64,000 nt of DNA from Gilliamella sp. wkB308. GTDB lineage: Bacteria; Pseudomonadota; Gammaproteobacteria; Enterobacterales; Orbaceae. A model generated the notes under the pieces. The model was given only the letters and a program-made list of their open reading frames with translations, searched no databases and was not told the DNA's origin. Numbering within the stretch: the stretch's first letter is position 1; the number at the start of each line of letters is the position of its first letter. The stretch covers positions 1-64,000 of the forward strand of contig NZ_LZGN01000035.1 of the NCBI RefSeq assembly GCF_001690185.1, in the 5' to 3' direction. Of this stretch, positions 38,676-47,874 are shown one piece after another. Both the position numbers and the translations under genes were made by a program.

Positions 38676-40256
38676 ATGATAAAAACTATTAAAGTCAAAA
38701 AATATGAAATTGCAATTTTATTCAAAAACAATGAGATTGAAAAAGTATTAACTGCGGGGGTACACCGAATTTTTGATCCATTTAATATCTCCAGTTATCA
38801 ATTGATTAATTTAGCTGAGACAAAAATTGCAGCCAACATAGCAGAACAGTTAATCAACTTCTATCCAAATATTATTAACCAACACAGTTATTTAGTGGAT
38901 GTGGCTGAAAACGAAATTGCCTTACGTTATGAAGAGCAAAAATTGGTAGAAGTCATTTTACCAGCAAACAAAGCATTATATTGGAAAAGCTACAAAGCAC
39001 ATGCGATTAAAAAAGTGGCATTACAAGACGGTTATGCACTGCCAACCGATATCGCACAAGAATTGATTGAAGCTAAAAATAGCAATAACGCCATTGTGAA
39101 TATCGAAAAACTAGTGCTACATCACTTTATTCATGAACAAATTGGGACTTTATTTGTTGATAACCAGCTAATACAGATTATTGCGCCAGAATCGATCGTC
39201 GGTTATTGCCAATTTAAACATACGATTGTACTGGGTAAATTTAACTTAAGGGACAACCGCATTGATGATCGTATCGCTGATGCCATAGAACAACGTACAC
39301 CACAACAACTATCACAATACTGTATCGCAATGGAAGTCGGTGCAAATCAGGCTGGTTTGCGTTATGAAAACGATCTATTGGTTGAAATTTTATCCCCGGG
39401 TACTAAACGCCTATATTGGCAAAATAGCCATAAACAGCATATGGTGACAGTGGATTTAAACCAAAGGTATACCTTAAGTGATGAAATGGTACAGCAATTA
39501 CTACAACCAAAGTTACGCCAAAAAGAAGTACTCGGTGATAACAGCGTATTAATTGCACAAGTGCCGGCTTATCATGTCGGGGTATTAAAAGTGAACGGTA
39601 AAATTGAGCAGTTATTAAAAGCTAGCATTACCGCTTATTGGCTTTTTAACCGGGAAATCTCGGTTGATATGGTGGATACTCGCCTGCAAGCCTTAGAAGT
39701 GGCAGGACAAGAGATTTTAACCAAAGATAAAGTCAATTTGCGGGTAAACTTAGTGGCTAACTGGCACTATACTGACGTATTAACCGCGTTTGAAAAAACT
39801 GCGCAGCCGGTTGATTTATTGTATCGTGAATTACAATTTGGATTACGCGAAGCGATTGGTATGCGTACGTTGGATGAGTTACTTGAGAACAAAAATATTA
39901 TTGATGAAGTGGTAACCCAACATATCAAAATGCGTTTAGATGGCTATGGTTTACAAACTGTTTCACTAGGGGTAAAAGACATTATTTTACCAGGCGATAT
40001 GAAAGCGATTCTATCACAAGTGGTCGAGGCGGAAAAAGTGGCGCAAGCCAATGTGATTCGTCGCCGCGAGGAAACATCAGCAACCCGTTCATTATTGAAC
40101 ACCGCCAAAGTAATGGAAAATAACCCAGTAGCCTTGCGGTTAAAAGAGATGGAAACTTTAGAACGCATTGCTGAACGTATCGATAAAATCTCGGTAGTAG
40201 GCGGACTTGACCAAGTGTTACATGGCTTGGTAAATATCCAACCTAAAAGTGCGTGA
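38676..40256 (+). CDS. Slipin-family SPFH/band-7 protein
   Basis: 526 residues from ATG 38676, which has an AAGGAAAT box; upstream GTG codons do not. The C-terminal half is an SPFH/band-7 domain (DKVNLRVNLVANWHYTDVL, ELQFGLREAIGMRTLDELL, GYGLQTVSLGVKDIILPGDM) followed by the helical tail (VVEAEKVAQANVIRRREETSATRS). The N-terminal part contains about four ~100-residue repeats of the form (E/Q)xxGLRYExxxLVExLxPGxxxxYW. There is no clear transmembrane segment. Slipin genes of this kind are common beside rtcB in RtcR-controlled operons, where a scaffolding role is supposed. It follows the tRNA-like leader and precedes rtcB by 58 bases. Confidence 0.88.
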   Translation: MIKTIKVKKYEIAILFKNNEIEKVLTAGVHRIFDPFNISSYQLINLAETKIAANIAEQLINFYPNIINQHSYLVDVAENEIALRYEEQKLVEVILPANKALYWKSYKAHAIKKVALQDGYALPTDIAQELIEAKNSNNAIVNIEKLVLHHFIHEQIGTLFVDNQLIQIIAPESIVGYCQFKHTIVLGKFNLRDNRIDDRIADAIEQRTPQQLSQYCIAMEVGANQAGLRYENDLLVEILSPGTKRLYWQNSHKQHMVTVDLNQRYTLSDEMVQQLLQPKLRQKEVLGDNSVLIAQVPAYHVGVLKVNGKIEQLLKASITAYWLFNREISVDMVDTRLQALEVAGQEILTKDKVNLRVNLVANWHYTDVLTAFEKTAQPVDLLYRELQFGLREAIGMRTLDELLENKNIIDEVVTQHIKMRLDGYGLQTVSLGVKDIILPGDMKAILSQVVEAEKVAQANVIRRREETSATRSLLNTAKVMENNPVALRLKEMETLERIAERIDKISVVGGLDQVLHGLVNIQPKSA

Positions 40257-40314
40257 TAAAAAGAAAATATTAAGCCGCCATGTACAATCGCAGGGCGGTG
40301 TAAGGAATAAAAAA

Positions 40315-41535
40315 ATGACACAATATAATCTATTACAGACAGAAAACGCCAAGCCAATCAAAATGTGGACTAAAGGGGTACCGGTAGAACCCGAGGCTAA
40401 AGAACAACTAACTAAAACGGCAAAACTACCATTTATTTTTAAACATATCGCCGTGATGCCCGATGTGCATGTAGGCAAAGGCTCAACCATTGGCAGTGTA
40501 ATTCCAACATTCGGCGCGATTATTCCTGCCGCAGTTGGGGTAGATATTGGCTGCGGTATGATTGCGGTACAAACCTCGTTGATGGCGGCTGATTTGCCAG
40601 ATAATTTATTACCATTACGTACTGAAATTGAAAAAGCGGTGCCGCATGGAATTACCCCAAAACACCGAGGACGGGATTATGGTAGCTGGCATGACGCCCC
40701 TGCTATTGTCGAACAGTACTGGCAACAGCTAGCGCCAGGTTTTAATAAGCTGACGGAAAAATACCCGCGCTTTTTAAAAACCAATAACTACCGTCATTTA
40801 GGCACATTAGGTACCGGCAACCACTTTATCGAAATCTGTTTAGATGAGGCCGATCGTGTTTGGATTATGTTGCACAGTGGTTCACGTGGCGTGGGTAATG
40901 CCATTGGCAGTTTTTTTATTGAAATGGCTAAAAAAGACATGGAAGTGCATATCCAAAACTTACCGGATAAAGATTTAGCCTATTTGGAAGAAGGTACAGA
41001 GCACTTTCACGATTATGTCGAGGCTGTGCATTGGGCGCAAGAGTTTGCAAGGCTAAATCGAGAGGCAATGATGCATAATGTGATTTTGGCAATGCGGAAA
41101 ATTATCACTAAACCATTTACTACCCATATGTCGGCAGTAAATTGTCACCATAACTATGTTCAAAAAGAACAACATTTTGGTGAAGAAATTTTTATCACAC
41201 GTAAAGGCGCAGTATCCGCACGTAAAGGAGAATTAGGCATTATTCCCGGCTCAATGGGGGCTAAAAGCTATATTGTGCGAGGACTGGGAAATAAAGAAAG
41301 TTTTTGCTCGTGTTCGCATGGTGCCGGCCGCGTGATGAGCCGAACAGCGGCCAAAAAGCAATTTACCATTGAGGATCAAATCAAGGCCACGGCCCATGTC
41401 GAATGTCGTAAAGATGCCAACGTGATTGATGAAATCCCAATGGCATACAAAGATATTGATGCAGTGATGACCGCGCAAAATGAATTGGTTGAGATAGTGC
41501 ATCAATTAAGGCAAGTGGTGTGTGTGAAGGGGTAA
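40315..41535 (+). CDS. rtcB: RNA-splicing ligase RtcB
   Basis: 406 residues that follow E. coli RtcB end to end. ATG 40315 has a TAAGGAAT box. RtcB joins 2',3'-cyclic-phosphate (or 3'-phosphate) to 5'-OH RNA ends using GTP and Mn2+. Metal and guanylation motifs are intact: VDIGCGM (Cys ligand), LGTGNHFIEI, NCHHNYVQKE and SCSHGAGRVMSRT, whose His carries GMP. It is controlled with the slipin by the sigma-54 promoter. No rtcA (RNA cyclase) is found in the window, unlike in E. coli. Confidence 0.97.
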   Translation: MTQYNLLQTENAKPIKMWTKGVPVEPEAKEQLTKTAKLPFIFKHIAVMPDVHVGKGSTIGSVIPTFGAIIPAAVGVDIGCGMIAVQTSLMAADLPDNLLPLRTEIEKAVPHGITPKHRGRDYGSWHDAPAIVEQYWQQLAPGFNKLTEKYPRFLKTNNYRHLGTLGTGNHFIEICLDEADRVWIMLHSGSRGVGNAIGSFFIEMAKKDMEVHIQNLPDKDLAYLEEGTEHFHDYVEAVHWAQEFARLNREAMMHNVILAMRKIITKPFTTHMSAVNCHHNYVQKEQHFGEEIFITRKGAVSARKGELGIIPGSMGAKSYIVRGLGNKESFCSCSHGAGRVMSRTAAKKQFTIEDQIKATAHVECRKDANVIDEIPMAYKDIDAVMTAQNELVEIVHQLRQVVCVKG

Positions 41536-41579
41536 AAATTATCGAGGAGCGCTCTTCGATGTTAACGGAGATATAAAAT

Positions 41580-42038
41580 ATGGTGAATCTTGATTATATT
41601 AATGGTTATCTAAAAGCAATGGCTTGTTTAAATGCGGAACCTAATCACTATTGTGATTATACAGTTAAGTTACTTGATCATAAAGGCCATTTTACGGATA
41701 CATTGGCCCATCATTTTCAATCAATTGCCGATGAGCACGGAAAATTTTTAGATGCTCAGTTATGGCATATAAAACCAAAACAGATCACCGTTGATGAATT
41801 TATACAGCAAATTAATAAATGGTTTTTTAAGCAAAGCTATTCACCAACCTTGCATAGAGAAAACGGAATGAGGGGAGTTTCAGGTTTTATCGATATATTG
41901 TCCCACCTAGAATTAAATAAATGTTATCTATATGAAATTGAAACAATGCCACCAATGTGGTATGCGATACAATGGTGTGATTTACTGTTGGTTTATCAAA
42001 ATAACTATTATTTAATATATTTTTGTTTAGATGATTAA
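41580..42038 (+). CDS. Unknown 152-residue protein
   Basis: It starts 44 bases after rtcB with a GGAGAT box. Small, acidic and aromatic-rich at the end (MWYAIQWCDLLLVYQNNYYL). I do not recognise the family. The size and strand-rich end resemble immunity proteins of the SMI1/Imm kind, but this is only a resemblance. It may ride on the rtcB transcript. Confidence 0.6.
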   Translation: MVNLDYINGYLKAMACLNAEPNHYCDYTVKLLDHKGHFTDTLAHHFQSIADEHGKFLDAQLWHIKPKQITVDEFIQQINKWFFKQSYSPTLHRENGMRGVSGFIDILSHLELNKCYLYEIETMPPMWYAIQWCDLLLVYQNNYYLIYFCLDD

Positions 42039-42180
42039 TTTTTGGTGATTGAAATGTGTAATTTATTATGGAAAAAATCTATGCTTTTCACTTTCATTAA
42101 AAATTATTTTTAGTGTTTATCAAGATAATTTCATTATTCAGTTTTGCATATAGATAAAAGATAACAAAAAAGGAGTGGTA

Positions 42181-43188
42181 ATGAAAAAACCATTATATAA
42201 ATTAAAGAATTATATTTTAAAATATCCCGTTCTATTTTGGGTAGTAGCTCTAACTTACATTGTGAGCGTAATTATTCTTACTATGAATAAAAGAGAAGCA
42301 GTTACTTTCTATTTTATTATTTCTTATGTTGTTTTGGGGGTGGGGTATACAATTTATTATAAATTTTATACCAGTAAAGAGCAGAAGAAATTTACAAAGG
42401 ATTGGCTTAAAATTGTATTTACATTACCAAAAAAGAAAATCAACAAAAAAAAACAAAAAAAACACTCCGAAAAAGTATTACATCTAATATTATTTTTATC
42501 TGGCTGGGGAGCTATATTTGGTTGTTTAGCTTTTCTTACATTCTTGTTTAAATGTTACTGGTTAATTAGTTTTCTTCTTTTTATATTACAATTTCTTTCA
42601 GCTATAACGATAATGATAACTTATATAATTAAAAGAGAATTTAATGAGTTAGAAAAAATTATAGGTGCTGCTTTATTAGCTCTTATCTATATAGTGCTTG
42701 ATTTCATGGGGGAAAATCAAGGGAGAACATTTGTCACTGATATGATATCTGTTTATCCAGAACAACTATCAACTATAACAAAAGGATTATATTGGCTTAA
42801 CTTTATTTTAATCGGAAGTAGTTTATTACAGATTTTTGCTATAATTGGGTTTGAGTTAGCAAAGAACCAAAAGCTTTCAAATAGATTACCAAGTATAACT
42901 TACTTTGTTGTTTTAATAAGCGCTGTATTACCCTGCTTATTAATTATTTTCAATATAAATAATATTACTAATACCTTAATTTCTGAAACATATAAAGCAG
43001 ATACAATAAATTATTTTAAATGCAATAATAAGATTATAAAAAACGTGCCTAATGATACTGCTCGTTATTTGAAGGTTGATGAACTAGAATTTCGGGCGTT
43101 TTATTTTGAAAAAGATAAAAGTGATATTCGAATGACAACTTATCTTTGTAATGGCTCAGATTATACTAACGTAGACATTCATAAATAA
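42181..43188 (+). CDS. Unknown multi-pass membrane protein
   Basis: 335 residues from ATG 42181, with an AAGGAG box; a GTG at 42175 is less likely. Six to seven hydrophobic segments are visible (for example FWVVALTYIVSVIILTM, LIGSSLLQIFAIIGF, YFVVLISAVLPCLLIIF), with a lysine-rich cytoplasmic loop after the second (KKKINKKKQKKHSEK). The ~60-residue C-terminal tail follows the last segment. The family is not recognised. Very AT-rich, as are its neighbours. Confidence 0.65.
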   Translation: MKKPLYKLKNYILKYPVLFWVVALTYIVSVIILTMNKREAVTFYFIISYVVLGVGYTIYYKFYTSKEQKKFTKDWLKIVFTLPKKKINKKKQKKHSEKVLHLILFLSGWGAIFGCLAFLTFLFKCYWLISFLLFILQFLSAITIMITYIIKREFNELEKIIGAALLALIYIVLDFMGENQGRTFVTDMISVYPEQLSTITKGLYWLNFILIGSSLLQIFAIIGFELAKNQKLSNRLPSITYFVVLISAVLPCLLIIFNINNITNTLISETYKADTINYFKCNNKIIKNVPNDTARYLKVDELEFRAFYFEKDKSDIRMTTYLCNGSDYTNVDIHK

Positions 43189-43195
43189 TATATTG

Positions 43196-43241
43196 ATCAT
43201 AAATACTGAAATATTAATAATTAATTTTCAGTATTTATGAT
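43196..43241. terminator. 16-bp stem between convergent genes
   Basis: ATCATAAATACTGAAA (43196-43211) and TTTCAGTATTTATGAT (43226-43241) are perfect complements around a 14-base loop. It lies between the ends of two convergent genes, so it probably terminates one or both, although no long T tract follows. Confidence 0.6.
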
Positions 43242-43336
43242 TGTAATTTATCGGCAGTATCCCCTATGTGTAAAAAATAGTTTTATCTTTTAAATGATAG
43301 TCACATATCCATGATTTTATTTTTTTATTAATTTAA

Positions 43337-45118
43337 TTACCAAGATGGTAATTTAAATAATCGTCCTTTTATCCCTTCATCATGTAATACCAATGCAATT
43401 TCATTTTTATCGAAGAAAATATCGGTATCAAGAGGAATATCTGAATCAATTACAGTAATAATTTGTTGAATACCTAAATTAGAATATTGTCTTATAACGT
43501 TAAGAAGATTTATCTTTTTTCTGTCGTCTAACGATTCAAATATTCCATCGTGATAAACAAAACGAGGAAAGTTATCTTTAAGATGAGCACGTAATATAGC
43601 TAAATCAAAAGCTACACATAGTAATTTTTTATAAGTATGACCATCATCAGCACTTGTTGAACGACCCGCTTCATCTAAAATATCAGCACTAAAGTCAAAA
43701 TGGCCTTTTCGATTAATTTTGACATTAAGTAATGCCATTCTTGAAATAACATCTTCAACAATGCGACTAAAATACAACCTAATTTCTGAAAATAAACTTG
43801 TTTCTTGTGTATTTTGTATCTCTAAATCATTTTCCATATCAATTCTGACTTTTTGAGATTGCTCATCTAATAATCTAATTTCAGTCCTAAGCTCCTGCAA
43901 TTTGTGAATAAATTCTTTTTGTCTTTCTAAAAAAGCAATATCAGTTTTTAAGGTAATTAAATCATTAGATATTTGTTTATATTTATTAAAAATATCTGTT
44001 TCACCTAAAAAAGATAAAGTCTGTGTTCTTTCTTCACCTAATTGCAATAAAGTTTGATTAATATTTGTTAGCTCTTTTTTTATTGATGATAGTTCTTCTT
44101 TTAAATATGTATGTCGTTCTTCTGTAATAGCGCGGTTAAACTGAATAAGTTGATTAAAATCTTTTTTTAATTGTTCTGGGAAAAGAATACCGGCTTCTTT
44201 GTACAAGCTTTCAGCCTCATCAGGATCAAATAATATTTGTTGTTTTTGTAAAGATAATTCTATCTTTTTTCGATTAAAATCCAATGAGTAGCGATTTTTA
44301 TTCAATGTAGCTATTTGCAAATCTAATTCATCAATGAGTTTTTTGGTTTTTGCTTGATCCACTGAGTGAAAATCGAACTTATCCAACAGTCTTTGTCGCT
44401 CATTAACATCCTGCTGTTTTAATAATAAAAGCCCATCAATCCGACTAATATCTTCAATTGAACCACCTAACTCTTGTTTTACTATCGTTTCTCTATCTTG
44501 TGCATCTTTAAGTTTAGCTTCCAGTTCATAATGCTTTACAATTAAATCAGAATTAAAACCAAGAATATGAGCAAGAAAAGGTTTCCAATCTTTATGTTTA
44601 GAGGCAAACTTTCTTAATTGAAAAACATCACGGTAATCATCTTGAGAACGTAATAAATAACCTAAAATTTTGCGATATTGCCATGGTTTAATCAAATAAA
44701 AATTTAATATACTGTCTAAAATCTCTTTCGCTTTATCAAATGACACATTTTCATGATCCCAATGTGCTAATTGCGTAAAATCTTGGTGTGAATCGGTGTG
44801 TTTCTTTATACTGATACGTGTTGCATCTGTAACACAGCGACGAATAGTGAGGTAAGAACCATCTTCTAGTTCCAACTCTAAAAAAAACACAAATTGCTTA
44901 AATATTTGTTTATGCTTAAATAAAAAAAATTCTGATTTTTTTTTAGATAAAAAACAAAAATCAAGTAATTTGCCTAACGTCGATTTACCTAAATTATGGG
45001 TATCTTTTTTCTTATTTTCAGGCAAGCGAATTTCAGCTTGAATTACGTTCAAACCTGATGAAAAAATAATAGTTTCAAATAAATCTGGTTTATTTGAATA
45101 TAATTTAGATAGTTTCAT
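43337..45118 (-). CDS. ABC-3C system ATPase (DUF2326, SMC-like)
   Basis: 593 residues. The N-terminus carries a Walker A-type HNLGKSTLGKLLDFCFL (about 42-58). Long coiled coils fill ~190-440. The C-terminal DUF2326 domain has DDGHTYKKLLCVAFDLAIL (signature-like) and the Walker B-like FPRFVYHDGIFESLDDRKK, then VIDSDI. These are features of the SMC/RecN-like ABC ATPases classified by Krishnan, Burroughs, Iyer and Aravind as the core of ABC-three-component conflict systems. The start overlaps the end of the middle-component gene by 14 bases, so the three genes form one operon. Confidence 0.88.
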   Translation of the reverse strand: MKLSKLYSNKPDLFETIIFSSGLNVIQAEIRLPENKKKDTHNLGKSTLGKLLDFCFLSKKKSEFFLFKHKQIFKQFVFFLELELEDGSYLTIRRCVTDATRISIKKHTDSHQDFTQLAHWDHENVSFDKAKEILDSILNFYLIKPWQYRKILGYLLRSQDDYRDVFQLRKFASKHKDWKPFLAHILGFNSDLIVKHYELEAKLKDAQDRETIVKQELGGSIEDISRIDGLLLLKQQDVNERQRLLDKFDFHSVDQAKTKKLIDELDLQIATLNKNRYSLDFNRKKIELSLQKQQILFDPDEAESLYKEAGILFPEQLKKDFNQLIQFNRAITEERHTYLKEELSSIKKELTNINQTLLQLGEERTQTLSFLGETDIFNKYKQISNDLITLKTDIAFLERQKEFIHKLQELRTEIRLLDEQSQKVRIDMENDLEIQNTQETSLFSEIRLYFSRIVEDVISRMALLNVKINRKGHFDFSADILDEAGRSTSADDGHTYKKLLCVAFDLAILRAHLKDNFPRFVYHDGIFESLDDRKKINLLNVIRQYSNLGIQQIITVIDSDIPLDTDIFFDKNEIALVLHDEGIKGRLFKLPSW

Positions 45119-45353
45119 TTATCCCCACATATTCGATTGAGTCAGTTTTTGCATGATACTCAACTAACCCTAATAAAAAAAGAAGATTAAGTGCAGGTAG
45201 AAATAAAAATTGACCACCTTCAACCGACTTTTTAGCATATTCTAATAAACCATCATATTTTTCTAGTCTCTTTTTCTTAATATAATAAAGTAATAAAAAA
45301 GACATGTTAATAATGGTCTTATCCGGGTGAGTATGTTTATTGGGTCTTAGCAT
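45105..45353 (-). CDS. ABC-3C middle component (MC6-like)
   Basis: 82 residues from ATG 45353, placed 8 bases after AGGTGA; GTG 45365 and ATG 45359 are less well spaced. The start MLRPNKHTHPDKTIINM and the short helical body with a hydrophobic core resemble the MC6 family of ABC-three-component systems, which bridges the ATPase and the effector. It overlaps the ATPase gene by 14 bases and the effector gene by 17. Confidence 0.75.
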   Translation of the reverse strand: MLRPNKHTHPDKTIINMSFLLLYYIKKKRLEKYDGLLEYAKKSVEGGQFLFLPALNLLFLLGLVEYHAKTDSIEYVGINETI

Positions 45354-46311
45354 CTTCATTCTCACCTATATCACAACTCCAATACATAAAAAACAACATG
45401 ACATTCACTAATCGTTTATGTTTAGCTTGCCTCAAAATTGGCTCTCTATCAACTAATAACTTTGATAAGTAATTCATTATGTGATCAAAAGTCTGATAAT
45501 CTTTTCTTTTTGCAATAATATTTAAACAAAACTCTTCTGCTGCAAGCTCATAACGTTCACGTAGTGCAGTATTTTCAGCTAAAGATAGAAAAGATTCAAT
45601 TTCATTAACGTCTTTTAAGTAACGCCGCTTAAGCTCATTAGCATAAGCCTCAGTCATATTATTTAGCTGATTTTTTCTAGCGTAAGTGGTTCGCTCAATA
45701 TTGATATTGGTCAAACTTCTATCAAGAGTTCGCGCTTGATTTGCAAATGCCTGGATAACTTCTGCTAAATCGTCAGGACTAACAATTAACGGACTATCGA
45801 TAGGATCTAGATCAGCGATTCTCATTATTTCAGGATATCGTTTAAGATAAAGTTCTATCTGATTAATATCTATGATCTTTACTGATGCTATATCGACTTC
45901 AATATAGTCTGAAATCGTTTTACATATTTCACTCTCTGCATTACCAGTTAAACGACGATTAGTAAACAAGACATAATTATCCAGCTCACCTTTATCTTTT
46001 AACTTTTTGATACGAAGCAGTTCAGCACCAATTACGGTATTGGGGTTAGTTTTCTTTTCTTTATTATAAAAATCAGATTCAGAGCAATTACGATTATAGC
46101 CATTAGTATGTTTGGCTTGAATAATTGTTGTTCCAACCCAAGGTGAACTTCTACTGGGAAATAATTCGGCAGTACCAATAAATTTAGCGTCTCTCCCACC
46201 ATCAGGACCCTTAGCAAATCCTTGTGTAGAAATACCCATTATATGCTGGCAAATAATAACAACTAATCTTTCAAATTGTTCATCACTCATATCTTCATAA
46301 GCATATTTCAT
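45337..46311 (-). CDS. ABC-3C effector/CTD protein with Mrr-like nuclease domain
   Basis: 324 residues from ATG 46311 with an AAGGA element upstream. Residues ~1-150 look like a PD-(D/E)XK restriction-endonuclease domain: QFERLVVIICQHIMG, then GPDGGRDAKF with the expected Asp, and TTIIQAKHT as the (E/Q)xK element. The C-terminal part is helical, as in ABC-3C C-terminal-domain proteins. First gene of the operon. I infer that it is the nuclease effector controlled by the ABC ATPase. Confidence 0.8.
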   Translation of the reverse strand: MKYAYEDMSDEQFERLVVIICQHIMGISTQGFAKGPDGGRDAKFIGTAELFPSRSSPWVGTTIIQAKHTNGYNRNCSESDFYNKEKKTNPNTVIGAELLRIKKLKDKGELDNYVLFTNRRLTGNAESEICKTISDYIEVDIASVKIIDINQIELYLKRYPEIMRIADLDPIDSPLIVSPDDLAEVIQAFANQARTLDRSLTNINIERTTYARKNQLNNMTEAYANELKRRYLKDVNEIESFLSLAENTALRERYELAAEEFCLNIIAKRKDYQTFDHIMNYLSKLLVDREPILRQAKHKRLVNVMLFFMYWSCDIGENEDAKTQ

Positions 46312-46420
46312 GATATATGTATTCCTTACTACTAAAAGTGCCAAACATTATAACTGTGTTTATATACATAACAATAATAAGTTTATTATTTTACGAGCAA
46401 GTTCGCATTTTTGATACTTA

Positions 46421-47140
46421 TTACTTTTGAGCTTTTACCGTTTTCTTTCTAAGAATCTTCTGAACTTCTTTAGTATCAATTTCCATGATGATTGCAATTT
46501 GTTCAACCGATACTTCTTTTCGAGCTAAAGCTTGAACCAATCGTTCTTTTTGTTCTCTTTCTTTTTTCTCCGCCAATTTTGCTATTTTCGCCTTTTCTTC
46601 AGCCACTTTAACTTTGTCATTTGCTACCGCCAACTTCTCTTTAGCAATCAATTTTTCTTCCTTACGGATGCGTTCAACCACTTGATAAGTCGGGACGTAT
46701 TTTAGGCTTTGTTCTAACTCGTCCATAAGTTTAGTACTGCGGAAGCTGATATAGGATTTAGGGGTGATAATTAGGTGGTCGATTAGGTCGATATTCAAAA
46801 TACGGCCGACTTGGATTAGGCGATCAGTGATATCTTTATCGGCATCCGACGGCGTCAGCGATCCTGACGGGTGATTATGAACTAATATCACGCGTGAGGC
46901 GTTTTTCATTACCGCAACACGAAATACATTCATCGGTTCAACATCGACCGATTTATAACTGCCAAGCGCAATCAGTTCGATATACAGGATATAACCAGCT
47001 TGATTCATGCCAATCATCCAAAGATGTTCTTTTTCTTGGTCGATTTGGTTATCACGCAATAACACACGTTGCATAATGCTGTAGACATCGTCTGTGCCTT
47101 CAATATATCGTTTGTCATGCTTGGTTAGTTTTGTATCCAT
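46421..47140 (-). CDS. RadC-like JAB domain protein (copy B)
   Basis: 239 residues from ATG 47140 with the same AGGTGA box as copy A. The JAB domain and metal motif HNHPSGSLTPSDAD are as in copy A. After about residue 170 the coiled coil and HTH-like tail differ (VSVEQIAIIMEIDTKEVQKIL against VSVEDIAKILGITVKAVERV), so copies A and B share an identical head with exchanged tails. It lies within the second 953-bp direct repeat. Confidence 0.85.
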   Translation of the reverse strand: MDTKLTKHDKRYIEGTDDVYSIMQRVLLRDNQIDQEKEHLWMIGMNQAGYILYIELIALGSYKSVDVEPMNVFRVAVMKNASRVILVHNHPSGSLTPSDADKDITDRLIQVGRILNIDLIDHLIITPKSYISFRSTKLMDELEQSLKYVPTYQVVERIRKEEKLIAKEKLAVANDKVKVAEEKAKIAKLAEKKEREQKERLVQALARKEVSVEQIAIIMEIDTKEVQKILRKKTVKAQK

Positions 47141-47578
47141 TTTATCACCTTGTAAAATCAATTAAAAAATAATATAGCATATTTTTCTTAGACTTAGCAG
47201 TAGTTAATTAATCTTGGTCATACCTGTGATGATTATTTTATGCTTGCCTGATAGGTTCATCATAAACTGCAATAAAAATCATTTAGCATTTTAGTTTGGA
47301 TTCTAATTTTACTAATTTTTATTATAAAACGCCTAAAATAACAGCAGATAATTCAATATCAACAATCCAATCTAATAAGTCCAACAGTTTAAAATAGTTG
47401 GGCGTTTTTTTGACTAGTTCGGACAATTAATTATTGCTTCAAAGCAAGCTTACTTGATATTTTTTGTATCCCACCAATAAAATAATGACAGCATAATAAT
47501 ATTGCCGGATATATTATAAAATTGAGGGTTATCATTGATGTGATACCTAACATCCCCATAATAAAATCTAGATTAAAA
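46626..47578. repeat. 953-bp direct repeat, copy B
   Basis: Matches 27827-28779 at a constant offset of 18,799 bases over its full length, with scattered substitutions and no net indel seen. Same orientation as copy A. Together they flank hsdRMS, the rtc genes and the ABC-3C operon. Confidence 0.9.
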
Positions 47579-47874
47579 GCAAATTTATTAGTATCTTCCA
47601 TTACTAACATTTGGACAATAGGCGGCATTGCGGGAATTATAATACCAATTAGCACGCCGAAAATCACTAAAACCATCGGTCGTTTTATTTTATTTAAAAG
47701 AAAGATTGAAATCAGAATAAAACAGAAATAACACAAACCATAACATATCAAATAATATAATTCTGGTGGTAAACGATGATGTTTTCTTATAATTATTGAA
47801 TAACACCATTGGTAACTTAGATAGGCACCGATAAAATTAAATAAAACGATAATGACTAAATTAATTATTTTCAC
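47431..47874 (-). CDS. Small membrane protein, likely immunity partner
   Basis: 147 residues from GTG 47874, which has AGGA 7 bases upstream; a TTG at 47898 lacks one. Four hydrophobic segments (INLVIIVLFNFIGAYL, YLICYGLCYFCFILISIFLL, MVLVIFGVLIGIIIP, MITLNFIIYPAILLCC). The start lies inside the end of the toxin-like gene (14-base overlap), the usual arrangement for a toxin and its immunity protein. Its last ~55 residues recur as a remnant at 28632-28900. Confidence 0.65.
   Translation of the reverse strand: MKIINLVIIVLFNFIGAYLSYQWCYSIIIRKHHRLPPELYYLICYGLCYFCFILISIFLLNKIKRPMVLVIFGVLIGIIIPAMPPIVQMLVMEDTNKFAFNLDFIMGMLGITSMITLNFIIYPAILLCCHYFIGGIQKISSKLALKQ

Noticed and set aside
42175..43188. 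GTG 42175 as the start of the membrane protein
   Set aside because: ATG 42181 is correctly spaced from AAGGAG; the GTG lies within the ribosome-binding region.
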